DNA from: Psychrobacter immobilis
Lineage (GTDB): Bacteria > Pseudomonadota > Gammaproteobacteria > Pseudomonadales > Moraxellaceae
Length of the DNA stretch: 64,000 bases
Assembly: GCF_904846185.1 (NCBI RefSeq)
Contig: NZ_CAJGZQ010000014.1
Span: 33,463 to 97,462, forward strand
Direction: 5' to 3'
The translations under genes and the position numbers were made by a program. Below the pieces are notes generated by a model. The model saw only the letters and a program-made list of their open reading frames with translations, did not search any database and was not told the origin of the DNA. Below, one piece after another: positions 27,453 to 36,307 of this stretch (the stretch's first letter is position 1; each line of letters starts with the position of its first letter).

Positions 27453-28097
27453 ATGATGAAACTACAATCCCTAGTTTTAGCCACTGCTACTGCACTTACT
27501 ATGACCACAGCATTTGCTGTACCAGCTGGTACTTGGTCTGTCGCTGCTGGTGCTCACATGGTTGACCCAAAGAGCGATAACGGTACACTTGCAGATGGTG
27601 CGTATTCTGTAGACGTAGACAGTGATATTCAACCAACCATTAGCGGCGAATATTTCGTTGCCAATAACATTGGTATTGAATTACTAGCGGCTACACCATT
27701 CCATCATGACATTACCTTAACTGCTGGCGATGCTACTATCGATGCTAAAACTCAGCATTTGCCACCGACTCTATCGGTACAATATCACTTCGATGGCTAC
27801 AACATGCCTATGAATGTGAAGCCATTTGTTGGTGTTGGTGTGAACTATACGACTTTCTTTAAAGAAAAAATCTATAGCGATGCTTTCGAAAAATTAGAAC
27901 TTGATGATAGCGTCGGCGTTGCTGGTCACATCGGTCTTGACATACCTTTTGCCCCAACTGAATACTTCCGTATTGATGCTCGCTATATGGACATCAAAAC
28001 AGACGCCAGCGTAAAAGCTAATGGTGAGACCATTGAACTTGGTGAAGTTGACATCAGCCCTTGGGTATATGGCGTTGCTTTTGTTAAGACTTTCTAA
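27453..28097 (+). CDS. ompW: OmpW-family outer membrane protein
   Basis: A 214-residue exported protein with a signal peptide ending around AFA (residue 22), then an eight-stranded barrel pattern and a terminal Phe (FVKTF), as required for outer-membrane insertion. The stretches GEYFVANNIGIELLAATPF and FVGVGVNYTTFF are typical of OmpW. The family forms small hydrophobic channels and is often stress regulated. Start is ATG 27453 or the adjacent ATG 27456, with AAGGAA upstream. Monocistronic, with a terminator at 28120. Confidence 0.92.
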   Translation: MMKLQSLVLATATALTMTTAFAVPAGTWSVAAGAHMVDPKSDNGTLADGAYSVDVDSDIQPTISGEYFVANNIGIELLAATPFHHDITLTAGDATIDAKTQHLPPTLSVQYHFDGYNMPMNVKPFVGVGVNYTTFFKEKIYSDAFEKLELDDSVGVAGHIGLDIPFAPTEYFRIDARYMDIKTDASVKANGETIELGEVDISPWVYGVAFVKTF

Positions 28098-28119
28098 TAT
28101 AACATAAAGTAATATGAAT

Positions 28120-28150
28120 AAAAAAAGCTGGCTTAATCGCCGGCTTTTTT
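28120..28150 (+). terminator. Intrinsic terminator after ompW
   Basis: AAAAAAGCTGGC-TTAATC-GCCGGCTTTTTT. Confidence 0.85.
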
Positions 28151-28251
28151 GTATCTAAAGTTTAAGCGGCAATGATTATAGATAAAAACGATTGTGCTAA
28201 AGTCATTAACCGCTAAAAATCTGGCGACCATTAGCAACAAATTTTAAGCAT

Positions 28252-28283
28252 AAAAAAAGACCATCCTAAGACAGTCTTTTTTT
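28252..28283 (-). terminator. Intrinsic terminator after aceF
   Basis: Minus-strand RNA AAAAAAAGAC...GTCTTTTTTT with a 12-base inner segment that can pair partly. It lies 25 bp past the aceF stop. Confidence 0.65.
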
Positions 28284-28308
28284 CAGATCCTTTTAGTACA
28301 AACGATTC

Positions 28309-30042
28309 TTACAGCAAAATACGGCGCGGATCAGCCAGCAATGTTGCGATATAGCGGGTAAATACGGCAGCATCTGCCCCATTAATCACACGATGGTCAT
28401 AAGATAGCGACAATGGCAACATGAGACGCGGCTCAAAGCTTTGCTTTTTAGAATCCCAACGTGGCTGCATGCTTGCCTCAGACACGCCTAAAATACCCAC
28501 TTGAGGCCAATTTACTAATGGCGTAAAGGCAGTGCCACCCAAGTTGCCTTGGCTTGATATGGTAAAGCTTGCACCTTGCAAATCTTTAGTAGTGAGTTTT
28601 TTGTCACGTGCTTTTACCGCAAGCTCACCAATTTCAATGGCGATTTGCTTCAAGCCTTTATCCTGCACATTCTTGATAACAGGTACGATGAGTCCATCAT
28701 CCGTTGCCACCGCGATACCCATATTGACGCTTTTACGTAAGATAACTTGCGTATTGTCGTCGCTTAAATGACTGTTAAAGCGTGGATGCTGCGTTAAAGC
28801 ATAGGCCGTCGCTTTGACCACGAACGCTAAAATCGTGAAGCCGATACCTTCAGCTTTCATGCTACCTTTTAGCTCGCCGCGCAGTTTTTCTGTCTCAGTG
28901 ATATCAGACAAATCAAACTGGGTCACTTGTGGCAACAAGGTATTGTAGTTGAGCTGCGGTATCGAGACTTTTTGTAGACGGCTAAGGTCTTGGGTTGCTG
29001 TTTCACCCCAAATCTCAACGTTGCTCATGTCAGGTAAGCTTGGCAGGCTAGCGCTGGCTACATTGCCACTGGCAGGTGCCGCTTTTTGAGTGCTTAAGCT
29101 TTCTTTAACATGCGCAAACAAGTCTTCTTTTAGAATGCGATCATTTAGTGCCGAACCATTCACTTGGGTGATATCGACACCTAACTGACGCGCCAGCTTA
29201 CGTACGGCTGGACCTGCATATACGTCAACCAACTTTTCATTGACCTGTGCTTCAGTCAACTTATCAGCTTGCTTACTAGCGACCGCATTAGGCGTTGTAG
29301 ATTTTTCTGCCTGTTTTGGCTCACCCGTTGTTTTAGCAGCAGCTTTTTCTTCTGCTTTGGCTGGTGCTGAAGGCTTTGGCTCAGCGCTATCTGATGTAGA
29401 CTCACTTTCATCAGCAGCATCTGCACCACTACTTATGATAACGATAAAGTCTTGACCATTGGCAACCATATCACCAGTCTGAACTAAGATTTTTTCAATC
29501 TTACCAGCGACTGGTGCGGGTACTTCTACCGATGCTTTGTCAGATTCAATCAATAGGATTGATTGATCTGCAGTCACGATGTCACCAACACTGACCATGA
29601 TTTCAGAAACTTGCGCTTCATCAACACCTAAATCTGGCAATGCATGAGTGGTCGATTTACCAGCGTTAGACGCAGGCTTGTCATTAGAGTCAGACGAGGC
29701 TGATTCAGTTGCCGCAGGCTCAGGTTTTGTTTCTGGTTTAGCAGCAGCGGCTTCTGTATCACTCGCTTGTTGATTGTCATCAGCAGCGCTATCGTCATCA
29801 CTTTCCACACTGTCTTCTGCACTTTCAAGCTCGATAAGCACCATACCTTCACTGACTTGATCACCAACAGCAACACTGATTTTGGTGACTTTGCCAGCAG
29901 CGGAACTTGGTACTTCAACCGAGGCTTTGTCAGATTCTAATAGAATGATGTTGTCATCTTTTGCGATGACATCACCCACTTCTACCATAATTTCGCTGAC
30001 TTCGGCGCTATCAACACCCAAATCGGGGGCTTTAATATCCAT
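28309..30042 (-). CDS. aceF: Pyruvate dehydrogenase E2, dihydrolipoamide acetyltransferase
   Basis: A 577-residue protein with two lipoyl domains (about residues 2-75 and 118-192, each with the ESDKASVEVP lipoyl-lysine motif), Ala/Glu/Lys-rich linkers, a peripheral subunit-binding domain (about residues 268-305, AGPAVRKLARQLGVD) and the catalytic acyltransferase domain ending in SYDHRVINGADAA with the active His. E. coli AceF has three lipoyl domains. The ATG at 30042 has AGGAG upstream, 25 bp after aceE. No lpd (E3) gene follows; the pair ends at a terminator. Confidence 0.96.
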   Translation of the reverse strand: MDIKAPDLGVDSAEVSEIMVEVGDVIAKDDNIILLESDKASVEVPSSAAGKVTKISVAVGDQVSEGMVLIELESAEDSVESDDDSAADDNQQASDTEAAAAKPETKPEPAATESASSDSNDKPASNAGKSTTHALPDLGVDEAQVSEIMVSVGDIVTADQSILLIESDKASVEVPAPVAGKIEKILVQTGDMVANGQDFIVIISSGADAADESESTSDSAEPKPSAPAKAEEKAAAKTTGEPKQAEKSTTPNAVASKQADKLTEAQVNEKLVDVYAGPAVRKLARQLGVDITQVNGSALNDRILKEDLFAHVKESLSTQKAAPASGNVASASLPSLPDMSNVEIWGETATQDLSRLQKVSIPQLNYNTLLPQVTQFDLSDITETEKLRGELKGSMKAEGIGFTILAFVVKATAYALTQHPRFNSHLSDDNTQVILRKSVNMGIAVATDDGLIVPVIKNVQDKGLKQIAIEIGELAVKARDKKLTTKDLQGASFTISSQGNLGGTAFTPLVNWPQVGILGVSEASMQPRWDSKKQSFEPRLMLPLSLSYDHRVINGADAAVFTRYIATLLADPRRILL

Positions 30043-30067
30043 GATTTATCTCCTAGTCTTATGATTA

Positions 30068-32881
30068 TTATTCTTTGACATCACCGTTATTAAGTAAAGT
30101 CGCATCCGCTTGATCTTCAGCTCGACCCTCATTGCTGATTTCATCATCATCTTCAGCGACAAATTCAGGGACAGGATTTGGATTGACATTACCAGGTGCT
30201 GGTGCATCGGGAGAATGATCATAATAAGGCTGTTGTTGCCATGCAGGTGGCTGATCCACATCAATGCCTAAACTTGAGATGGCATCTTTCACCAAACGCA
30301 TCTCAACTTCACCCTCATCCGCTAGGCGTTTGAGCGTCGCAACCACGATATGAGCCGCATCAACGTTAAAGAAGCTACGCAGATTTTCACGAGTATCAGA
30401 ACGACCGTAGCCATCTGTGCCTAGCGTAGTATAAGGACGATTATCTGGCAACCAAGCACGGATTTGCTCTGAATAATTACGCATATAATCTGTCGCAGCG
30501 ACGACGATACCTTCATGCGGCGCTAACTGCTCAGTAACCCAAGGCACTCTCTCTTCATCCATTGGATGCAAGCGGTTGTAGTCATCACAGACCATGCCGT
30601 CACGAGTCAACTCGTTAAAGCTGGTCACGCTCCAAACGTTGGAGGTGATATTGAACTCATCTTTTAGAATCTGCGCCGCTTTTTGTACTTCACGTAAAAT
30701 AACGCCAGAGCCTAATAGCTGCACTTGAGTTGAACCATTGTCTTCGAGCAAATACATACCGCGCTTGATACCTTCTTCGGCACCTTCTGGCATCTCAGGT
30801 TGCTCGTAGTTTTCGTTCATTAGCGTTAAGTAATAATAAACGCGTTCGCCTTCACCATACATACGGCGTAGACCGTCGTGCATGACGACTGCTAGCTCGT
30901 AACCGAAGCAAGGATCATAAGTCACACAGTTAGGCACAACGTTAAATAGAATCTGTGAATGACCATCTTGATGCTGCAAGCCTTCGCCGTTCAAGGTGGT
31001 ACGACCAGCTGTTGCGCCTAGCAAGAAGCCCTGTGCTTGACAATCGCCTGCCGCCCAAGCCAAATCACCCACACGTTGGAAACCAAACATCGAGTAATAG
31101 ATATACATCGGAATCATTGGTAGCGCGTTCACAGAGTAACTGGTTGCAAGCGCAATCCACGTACTCATTGCGCCTGCTTCGTTGATACCTTCTTCTAGCA
31201 TGTGACCGTCGATGGCTTCTTTATAGCCCATTAAAGCTTCACTGTCTTCTGGCGTATATTTTTGACCAACAGCTGAGTAGATGCCCAATTGACGGAACAT
31301 ACCTTCTAAACCAAAAGTGCGTGCTTCATCAGGTACAATCGGCACGACGCGATCTTGGATGTCTTTATTTTTTAGCATGGCTGACAATAAGCGTACGAAC
31401 ACCATCGTTGTCGATTGCTCTTTACCATTGCTGCCTTTTAGCACTCGATCAAACATTGACAATTCAGGAATATTCAATGGGATATGACCACTGCGGCGAT
31501 TTGGCAAATGACCACCTAGCGCTTCGCGGCGACCTTTAAGGTACTTCATCTCCGCTGAACCTTCTTCAGGGCGATAGAATGGTAGCGTCTCTAGCTGCTC
31601 GTCAGTAAATGGCAAATCAAAGCGATCACGGAAATACATCAACGCTTCTTGATCGAGTTTCTTAATCTGATGTGATTTATTGACCGCTTGTGTTTGAGCC
31701 GATAAGCCATAGCCTTTAACGGTTTTGACTAAAATAACGGTTGGCTGACCTTTGGTTTTCATCGCTTCACTGAATGCGGCATAAACTTTCATTGGATCAT
31801 GACCACCACGATTCAAGCGCGAGATATCCTCATCAGATAGCGCATCAGCCATCTCTTCCAACTCAGGATATTTACCAAAGAACTCTTTGCGAGTGAACTC
31901 AGCTGTACGGGCTTCGTATAGCTGATACTCACCATCGACCACTTCTTCCATACGATGTTTGAGCACGCCCGTTTTATCATTGGCAAGCAAGCTGTCCCAT
32001 TTACCACCCCAGATAACTTTAATCACCCGCCAGCCAGCGCCGCGGAATACAGACTCTAGCTCTTGGATAATTTTACCGTTACCACGGACTGGACCATCAA
32101 GACGCTGTAAATTACAGTTGACGACCCAGATTAGGTTATCTAGCTTTTCACGACCAGCGAGAGAAATAGCCCCTAAACTTTCTGGCTCATCCGTTTCACC
32201 ATCACCCAAGAATGTCCAAATCTTACGACCTTCTTTCTCTAGCAGACCGCGGTTTTCCATATAGCGATGTACATGGGCATGGTAAATCGACATGATCGGA
32301 CCAAGTCCCATCGATACGGTTGGGAACTGCCAATAATCTGGCATGAGATATGGATGCGGATAGCTTGATAAGCCTTTGCCGCCGACTTCACGACGGAAAT
32401 TATCAAGCTGATCTTCGGTCAATCGACCTTCTAAATAAGAACGTGCATAAATACCGGGTGCTGAGTGACCTTGATAATAAATCATGTCACCACCGAAATG
32501 ATCGCTGGCAGCACGGAAAAAATGGTTAAAACCTGTCTCATATAGCGTGGCACTAGAAGCGAATGTTGCTAAGTGACCACCCAAATCGTCGTCATTTTTG
32601 TTCGCGCGCATGACCATGGCCAATGCGTTATAGCGAATCAAAGCACGAATTTTGCGCTCAATGGTTAGGTCGCCAGGGTACATCGGTTCATCTTCAACGG
32701 CGATAGTATTGATATAAGCGGTATCGAGACGATTGAACGGCAAATCTTCTTGAACTGCCATATTGTATAAAGCTTTTAGCAGAAACTGAGCACGATCTTT
32801 GTCTGCATGTTTGATAACAGATTCAAACGCTTCCAGCCACTCTTGGGTTTCGGTGCTATCAGCATCCTTATAATAATTCAT
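30068..32881 (-). CDS. aceE: Pyruvate dehydrogenase E1 component (homodimeric type)
   Basis: A 937-residue ThDP-dependent enzyme of the single-chain E1 type. FLGDGETDEPESLGA followed by VVNCNLQRLDGPV is the ThDP/Mg2+ motif. The C-terminus carries an extra acidic, Asn/Pro-rich tail of about 50 residues compared with E. coli AceE (887). ATG 32881 has AAGGAC seven bases upstream; a GTG one codon earlier (32884) is possible but less well spaced. It is first in the aceE-aceF operon. No pdhR-type regulator is adjacent. Confidence 0.97.
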   Translation of the reverse strand: MNYYKDADSTETQEWLEAFESVIKHADKDRAQFLLKALYNMAVQEDLPFNRLDTAYINTIAVEDEPMYPGDLTIERKIRALIRYNALAMVMRANKNDDDLGGHLATFASSATLYETGFNHFFRAASDHFGGDMIYYQGHSAPGIYARSYLEGRLTEDQLDNFRREVGGKGLSSYPHPYLMPDYWQFPTVSMGLGPIMSIYHAHVHRYMENRGLLEKEGRKIWTFLGDGETDEPESLGAISLAGREKLDNLIWVVNCNLQRLDGPVRGNGKIIQELESVFRGAGWRVIKVIWGGKWDSLLANDKTGVLKHRMEEVVDGEYQLYEARTAEFTRKEFFGKYPELEEMADALSDEDISRLNRGGHDPMKVYAAFSEAMKTKGQPTVILVKTVKGYGLSAQTQAVNKSHQIKKLDQEALMYFRDRFDLPFTDEQLETLPFYRPEEGSAEMKYLKGRREALGGHLPNRRSGHIPLNIPELSMFDRVLKGSNGKEQSTTMVFVRLLSAMLKNKDIQDRVVPIVPDEARTFGLEGMFRQLGIYSAVGQKYTPEDSEALMGYKEAIDGHMLEEGINEAGAMSTWIALATSYSVNALPMIPMYIYYSMFGFQRVGDLAWAAGDCQAQGFLLGATAGRTTLNGEGLQHQDGHSQILFNVVPNCVTYDPCFGYELAVVMHDGLRRMYGEGERVYYYLTLMNENYEQPEMPEGAEEGIKRGMYLLEDNGSTQVQLLGSGVILREVQKAAQILKDEFNITSNVWSVTSFNELTRDGMVCDDYNRLHPMDEERVPWVTEQLAPHEGIVVAATDYMRNYSEQIRAWLPDNRPYTTLGTDGYGRSDTRENLRSFFNVDAAHIVVATLKRLADEGEVEMRLVKDAISSLGIDVDQPPAWQQQPYYDHSPDAPAPGNVNPNPVPEFVAEDDDEISNEGRAEDQADATLLNNGDVKE

Positions 32882-33511
32882 CACTATTGTCCTTTTTTAT
32901 CAGTCAGTCCTGCCCGAAGACAGGATATTATTAAATCAAAGTGTTACTTCAATATTGTCGTGCGGGAATAATTTTCTCAATGACTTCCTTGTTAATTTTA
33001 AGAAGTGAGATTTATAGTAGGGTGCGGTTATGCAGCAGTATTTGACCGACTCATAATCTGGAGCAGCCTCACATAGCCAAAATAAAAACAGCGCTACTAT
33101 CTATCGCATATGAACTGAGTATTTAAAAGTGGTTAGATAATAAAATGCTAACCCAACTTTTATAGTCAATTATCAAATGATAATAACTCTTTATTATAGG
33201 CTCTTATGCTGCAGTTGTTTATAGCTGTAAAGAAATGGTGATATGACAAGTATTTTTGAAATAAATAATGATTAGTTTTTTCAGAAATGTTTCAAAGAAA
33301 TATAAGGATTGTTTGCTAACGAGCTAACATCTACAACTAGATACTGTAGCTGGTCATGAAATATCTGCCATTCATCTACTTCGTAGGACTTTTACGAAAT
33401 TATTGCTTAATATGTTAAGTTACGTAATATATACATTAGTTTAGTTAGTGAAATAATTTAGAACTAGTTAAACGCTTATAGCAAGTTTTAGCTTCTTATA
33501 GGAATAATCAT
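32882..33511. other. Divergent intergenic region aceE / surface-protein cluster
   Basis: 630 bp, strongly AT-rich. On the minus strand TTGACT (33164-33169), 17 bp from ATTTTA, is a weak aceE promoter candidate, leaving a leader of about 250 nt. Near 33380-33435 short inverted motifs (CTTCGTAGGACTTTTACGAA, TTACGTAA) precede the surface gene and could be operators. No gene seen. Confidence 0.4.
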
Positions 33512-35518
33512 ATGCATAAAATGCCATACGTTCTAAATTCAATAATTTCACAACTATTCAGTGAACATATATATCGGGTGCTGGCATTGATAGCTGCTAC
33601 GGGCTTGATGTTGGCAAGTAATGTCGCATTTTCGGCTGAAGCTAGTCCCACCTGCCCCGCAGATCATGCAATGTATTATGTAGGGTCCAAAAATTTTAGC
33701 CCTGCACCTGCGGCAGCTAATAAATTGGCATTGAGTTGGACAGGAGGTGCGGGAAACACTAGCACTACCTATAACTTCAACAACAATCTCGAATTCAAAC
33801 TGTCTTTTTCTGAGACTAATTTTTTAGCTGCTGGTTATCCAGAAGCCAGTAGTTTCGGTGGCGTAACTACAAATGCTATTAATATGCGCCATAGCAGCCA
33901 GTACCTTAATATAAATCACAAACTTACTGCTACTATTAACAAGCCAGTATCGAAGTATGGGTTTGTTGTGCAAGATTTAGACTCAAATGAAAATGGAAGA
34001 TATACTGAATCAGTATCCCTCTTTAGCGCTGGCGGTGCTTTTAGTAACATTCTTACTGCAAACCACACATTATCAAATTCGAACCGCACCATTACAGGCA
34101 ATCAATGGCCGAACTGTAGTCCTACTAATCCATGTAATTTCAATGTTGATTGGGGCTCTCAATCATTAAACACACCTTTTGTTATAACTCATGGGAACAC
34201 TTATAGGTCTGCATCTACTACGACATCTACTGGCGACCATGTAGTGGGCTACTCAGACTTTTATTTTTGTCTAGCACCACCGAAACTCATTGTGAAAAAA
34301 GTATTAACTGGTACTCGTTTTAACGACAGTGATACTAAGCGTGACCAATTCAATATTAAAGTAGCTGGTGGAAAATTAACTCCTGATAGTCAAGGCTCTA
34401 CAGCGTCTTTTACAACAACAGGGGCAGGTTCGACCATAACTAATGGAAGCACTGTTACCCCATTGGAATTAGCCCCAAGTACAACCTATACCATATCTGA
34501 GAATATAATAAATGGTGATGCTACTAACTATAATACTAACTATGTCTGTAGCAATGCAACGACTGGTAGCAACTCAAGCACGCCTTCTGGAAACACAAGC
34601 TCTTTTACGTTATCAAACTTAAACTATGGTGACGAGGTTACTTGTATTATTACCAACACACCAAAATCTTATAGCTTTTCAGGCATCGTGTTTAACGACA
34701 ATGGTAAAATCACAAACCCCACTAAAGACGATGTATCCGATAAATATCTAAATAACCGTCTTTACTTCAACGGTAAATACGATTCACCAACTGAATCTGG
34801 TATTCCTTTTACTACGGGTCATACCATCACCCTAAACAAATGTGCAGATGATACGAGTACAAGTACGTTTACATCTCAAACTGTGAATATAAGTGATGAT
34901 GGAACATATAGTTTCACTTTGACGCCTGCGCAGCTTGGAAGCAATACGAAGCTCTGTGCTACTCAGAATGAACCTAATAATTATACATACTCTGTGGATA
35001 CTACAAGCAATTTGCGACAAATAAATATTACGACTAATACATTTAACTATCCTGATAATAACTTTGGTGATGTTATTCAAGATAATGCAGCTTTAGTGCT
35101 CTTCAAGAGTCAATATACTCACAACTGTAGCTTGACCGACCTCACGACCATTAATGTTAATTATACGGGTAGCGCCAGTACTGCTTATAGTACAAATTCC
35201 ATATCTGAGATCATACCAGGACAATGTATCGCTTATAGGATTGAAGCGGTTAACCGTGGTAATGTGCCTTTGACAGATATCATTATTCGAGACACCTTAC
35301 AGAAAAAAGGAGAAAATGGTGCTCTTGTAACGTCTACTTTAGCCACGCCTACACCTATCGGAGAAAACAGCGGTGTACCTTCTTTTTCTAATAGTTCAGT
35401 ATCGATTGGTAATAATGGTCAAGTGCTAACTAATGGCTTCCCGCTAGGAATTACTAGCTCCGATCGCCGTCGAGCTATTCGCTTCAACACCAAATACGGC
35501 ACTACTGTGAATCCTTAG
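33512..35518 (+). CDS. Secreted multi-domain beta-sandwich surface protein (prealbumin-like, SdrD-B-like, DUF11-like)
   Basis: A 668-residue exported protein. After a long signal region ending near AFSA (about residue 42) comes an unrecognised Asn/Thr/Ser-rich domain (43-258). This is followed by a SpaA/prealbumin-like domain (about 261-385, LIVKKVLTG... VTCIITNTP), an SdrD-B-like domain (about 387-515, FSGIVFNDNG... TLNKC) and a C-terminal DUF11-like domain (about 525-668) with C539 and C572 in PGQCIAYRIEAVNRG. ATG 33512 has AGGA upstream. There is no LPXTG or membrane anchor, so retention at the surface would need a partner. A perfect terminator follows, so this gene is its own unit, upstream of the related operon. 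Function unknown. Confidence 0.8.
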   Translation: MHKMPYVLNSIISQLFSEHIYRVLALIAATGLMLASNVAFSAEASPTCPADHAMYYVGSKNFSPAPAAANKLALSWTGGAGNTSTTYNFNNNLEFKLSFSETNFLAAGYPEASSFGGVTTNAINMRHSSQYLNINHKLTATINKPVSKYGFVVQDLDSNENGRYTESVSLFSAGGAFSNILTANHTLSNSNRTITGNQWPNCSPTNPCNFNVDWGSQSLNTPFVITHGNTYRSASTTTSTGDHVVGYSDFYFCLAPPKLIVKKVLTGTRFNDSDTKRDQFNIKVAGGKLTPDSQGSTASFTTTGAGSTITNGSTVTPLELAPSTTYTISENIINGDATNYNTNYVCSNATTGSNSSTPSGNTSSFTLSNLNYGDEVTCIITNTPKSYSFSGIVFNDNGKITNPTKDDVSDKYLNNRLYFNGKYDSPTESGIPFTTGHTITLNKCADDTSTSTFTSQTVNISDDGTYSFTLTPAQLGSNTKLCATQNEPNNYTYSVDTTSNLRQINITTNTFNYPDNNFGDVIQDNAALVLFKSQYTHNCSLTDLTTINVNYTGSASTAYSTNSISEIIPGQCIAYRIEAVNRGNVPLTDIIIRDTLQKKGENGALVTSTLATPTPIGENSGVPSFSNSSVSIGNNGQVLTNGFPLGITSSDRRRAIRFNTKYGTTVNP

Positions 35519-35570
35519 TAACTATTCCCCCTTGCTATATTATCAACTCTAAAGAATATTTTTTACTGAC

Positions 35571-35600
35571 AAAAGCCCTATCTCTATAGATAGGGCTTTT
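35571..35600 (+). terminator. Intrinsic terminator after the 668-residue surface gene
   Basis: AAAAGCCCTATC-TCTATA-GATAGGGCTTTT, a perfect 12-bp stem. Confidence 0.9.
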
Positions 35601-35791
35601 ACCGTTTGTGTACTCCAAAATACCATTTGTCGTTTTTGTGGTGAATATTTGTATTGTTTGCGTGACAATCATATTAAGGAACAATTCTAACTTTATCAGC
35701 ATCTCTTATTCATAGTTGATTGCAGTTTTTACGTTGCATGGGACGAAGTCAAGATTGACTTGATAATAATGGTTTAAGCAAGGAATACGAT

Positions 35792-36256
35792 ATGAAAGGT
35801 TTTAATTTTTTACGCAGTGCCATATTAGCAAGCTTAGCGTCGGTAATAGCACTAAGTGCTGCTCACGCCAATGATGCCTTAAAAATGGATCTAACAGCCA
35901 ATCAAGTCACCAAAAACGCTGAAGGTAAGATCTCTTATCTACCAGTTCGTAATGCTCCAGCGGGTACGGTCATTCAGTACAAAGCAACCTATAGCAATAT
36001 TATTAACAAAGATATCCAAGATCTGGCGGTCGTATTGCCTATCCCTGCCAATATGGCTTTCACTGGCGAAGCTAATCCTACTAGTGCTCAAGCCAGTATC
36101 GATGGCAGGAACTATGCCGATATGCCACTGATGCGTAAAGTCAATGGCAAAATGGTCAAAATTCCGTTTTCTGAATACCGTACCCTGCGCTGGAATATCA
36201 AGTTATTACCAGCACAGAAGTCTGCCGCCGTGGCACTTAACACGATTGTCAACTAG
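35792..36256 (+). CDS. Small secreted single-domain DUF11-like protein
   Basis: A 154-residue protein with a clear signal peptide (AILASLASVIALSAAHA, cleavage near residue 27) and one beta-sandwich-like domain. The pattern GTVIQYKATYSN...LAVVLPIPANMAF...LRWNIKLLPAQKSA is that of a single DUF11 repeat: a charged strand, an LPIP turn and a closing strand. It has no cysteine. ATG 35792 has AAGGA upstream. It is 51 bp ahead of the next, larger DUF11 protein and probably first in a four-gene operon. It could be a subunit or cap of a surface structure; function unknown. Confidence 0.75.
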   Translation: MKGFNFLRSAILASLASVIALSAAHANDALKMDLTANQVTKNAEGKISYLPVRNAPAGTVIQYKATYSNIINKDIQDLAVVLPIPANMAFTGEANPTSAQASIDGRNYADMPLMRKVNGKMVKIPFSEYRTLRWNIKLLPAQKSAAVALNTIVN

Positions 36257-36307
36257 ACCTCTCCTTCAACTCACAAAATCTTGCTCTTCTAATTTTAGGA
36301 TATCTCT

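Noticed and set aside
29240..29918. Several open frames antisense to aceF
   Set aside because: They arise from the low-complexity Ala/Glu/Lys linkers and lipoyl repeats of aceF; no start signals.
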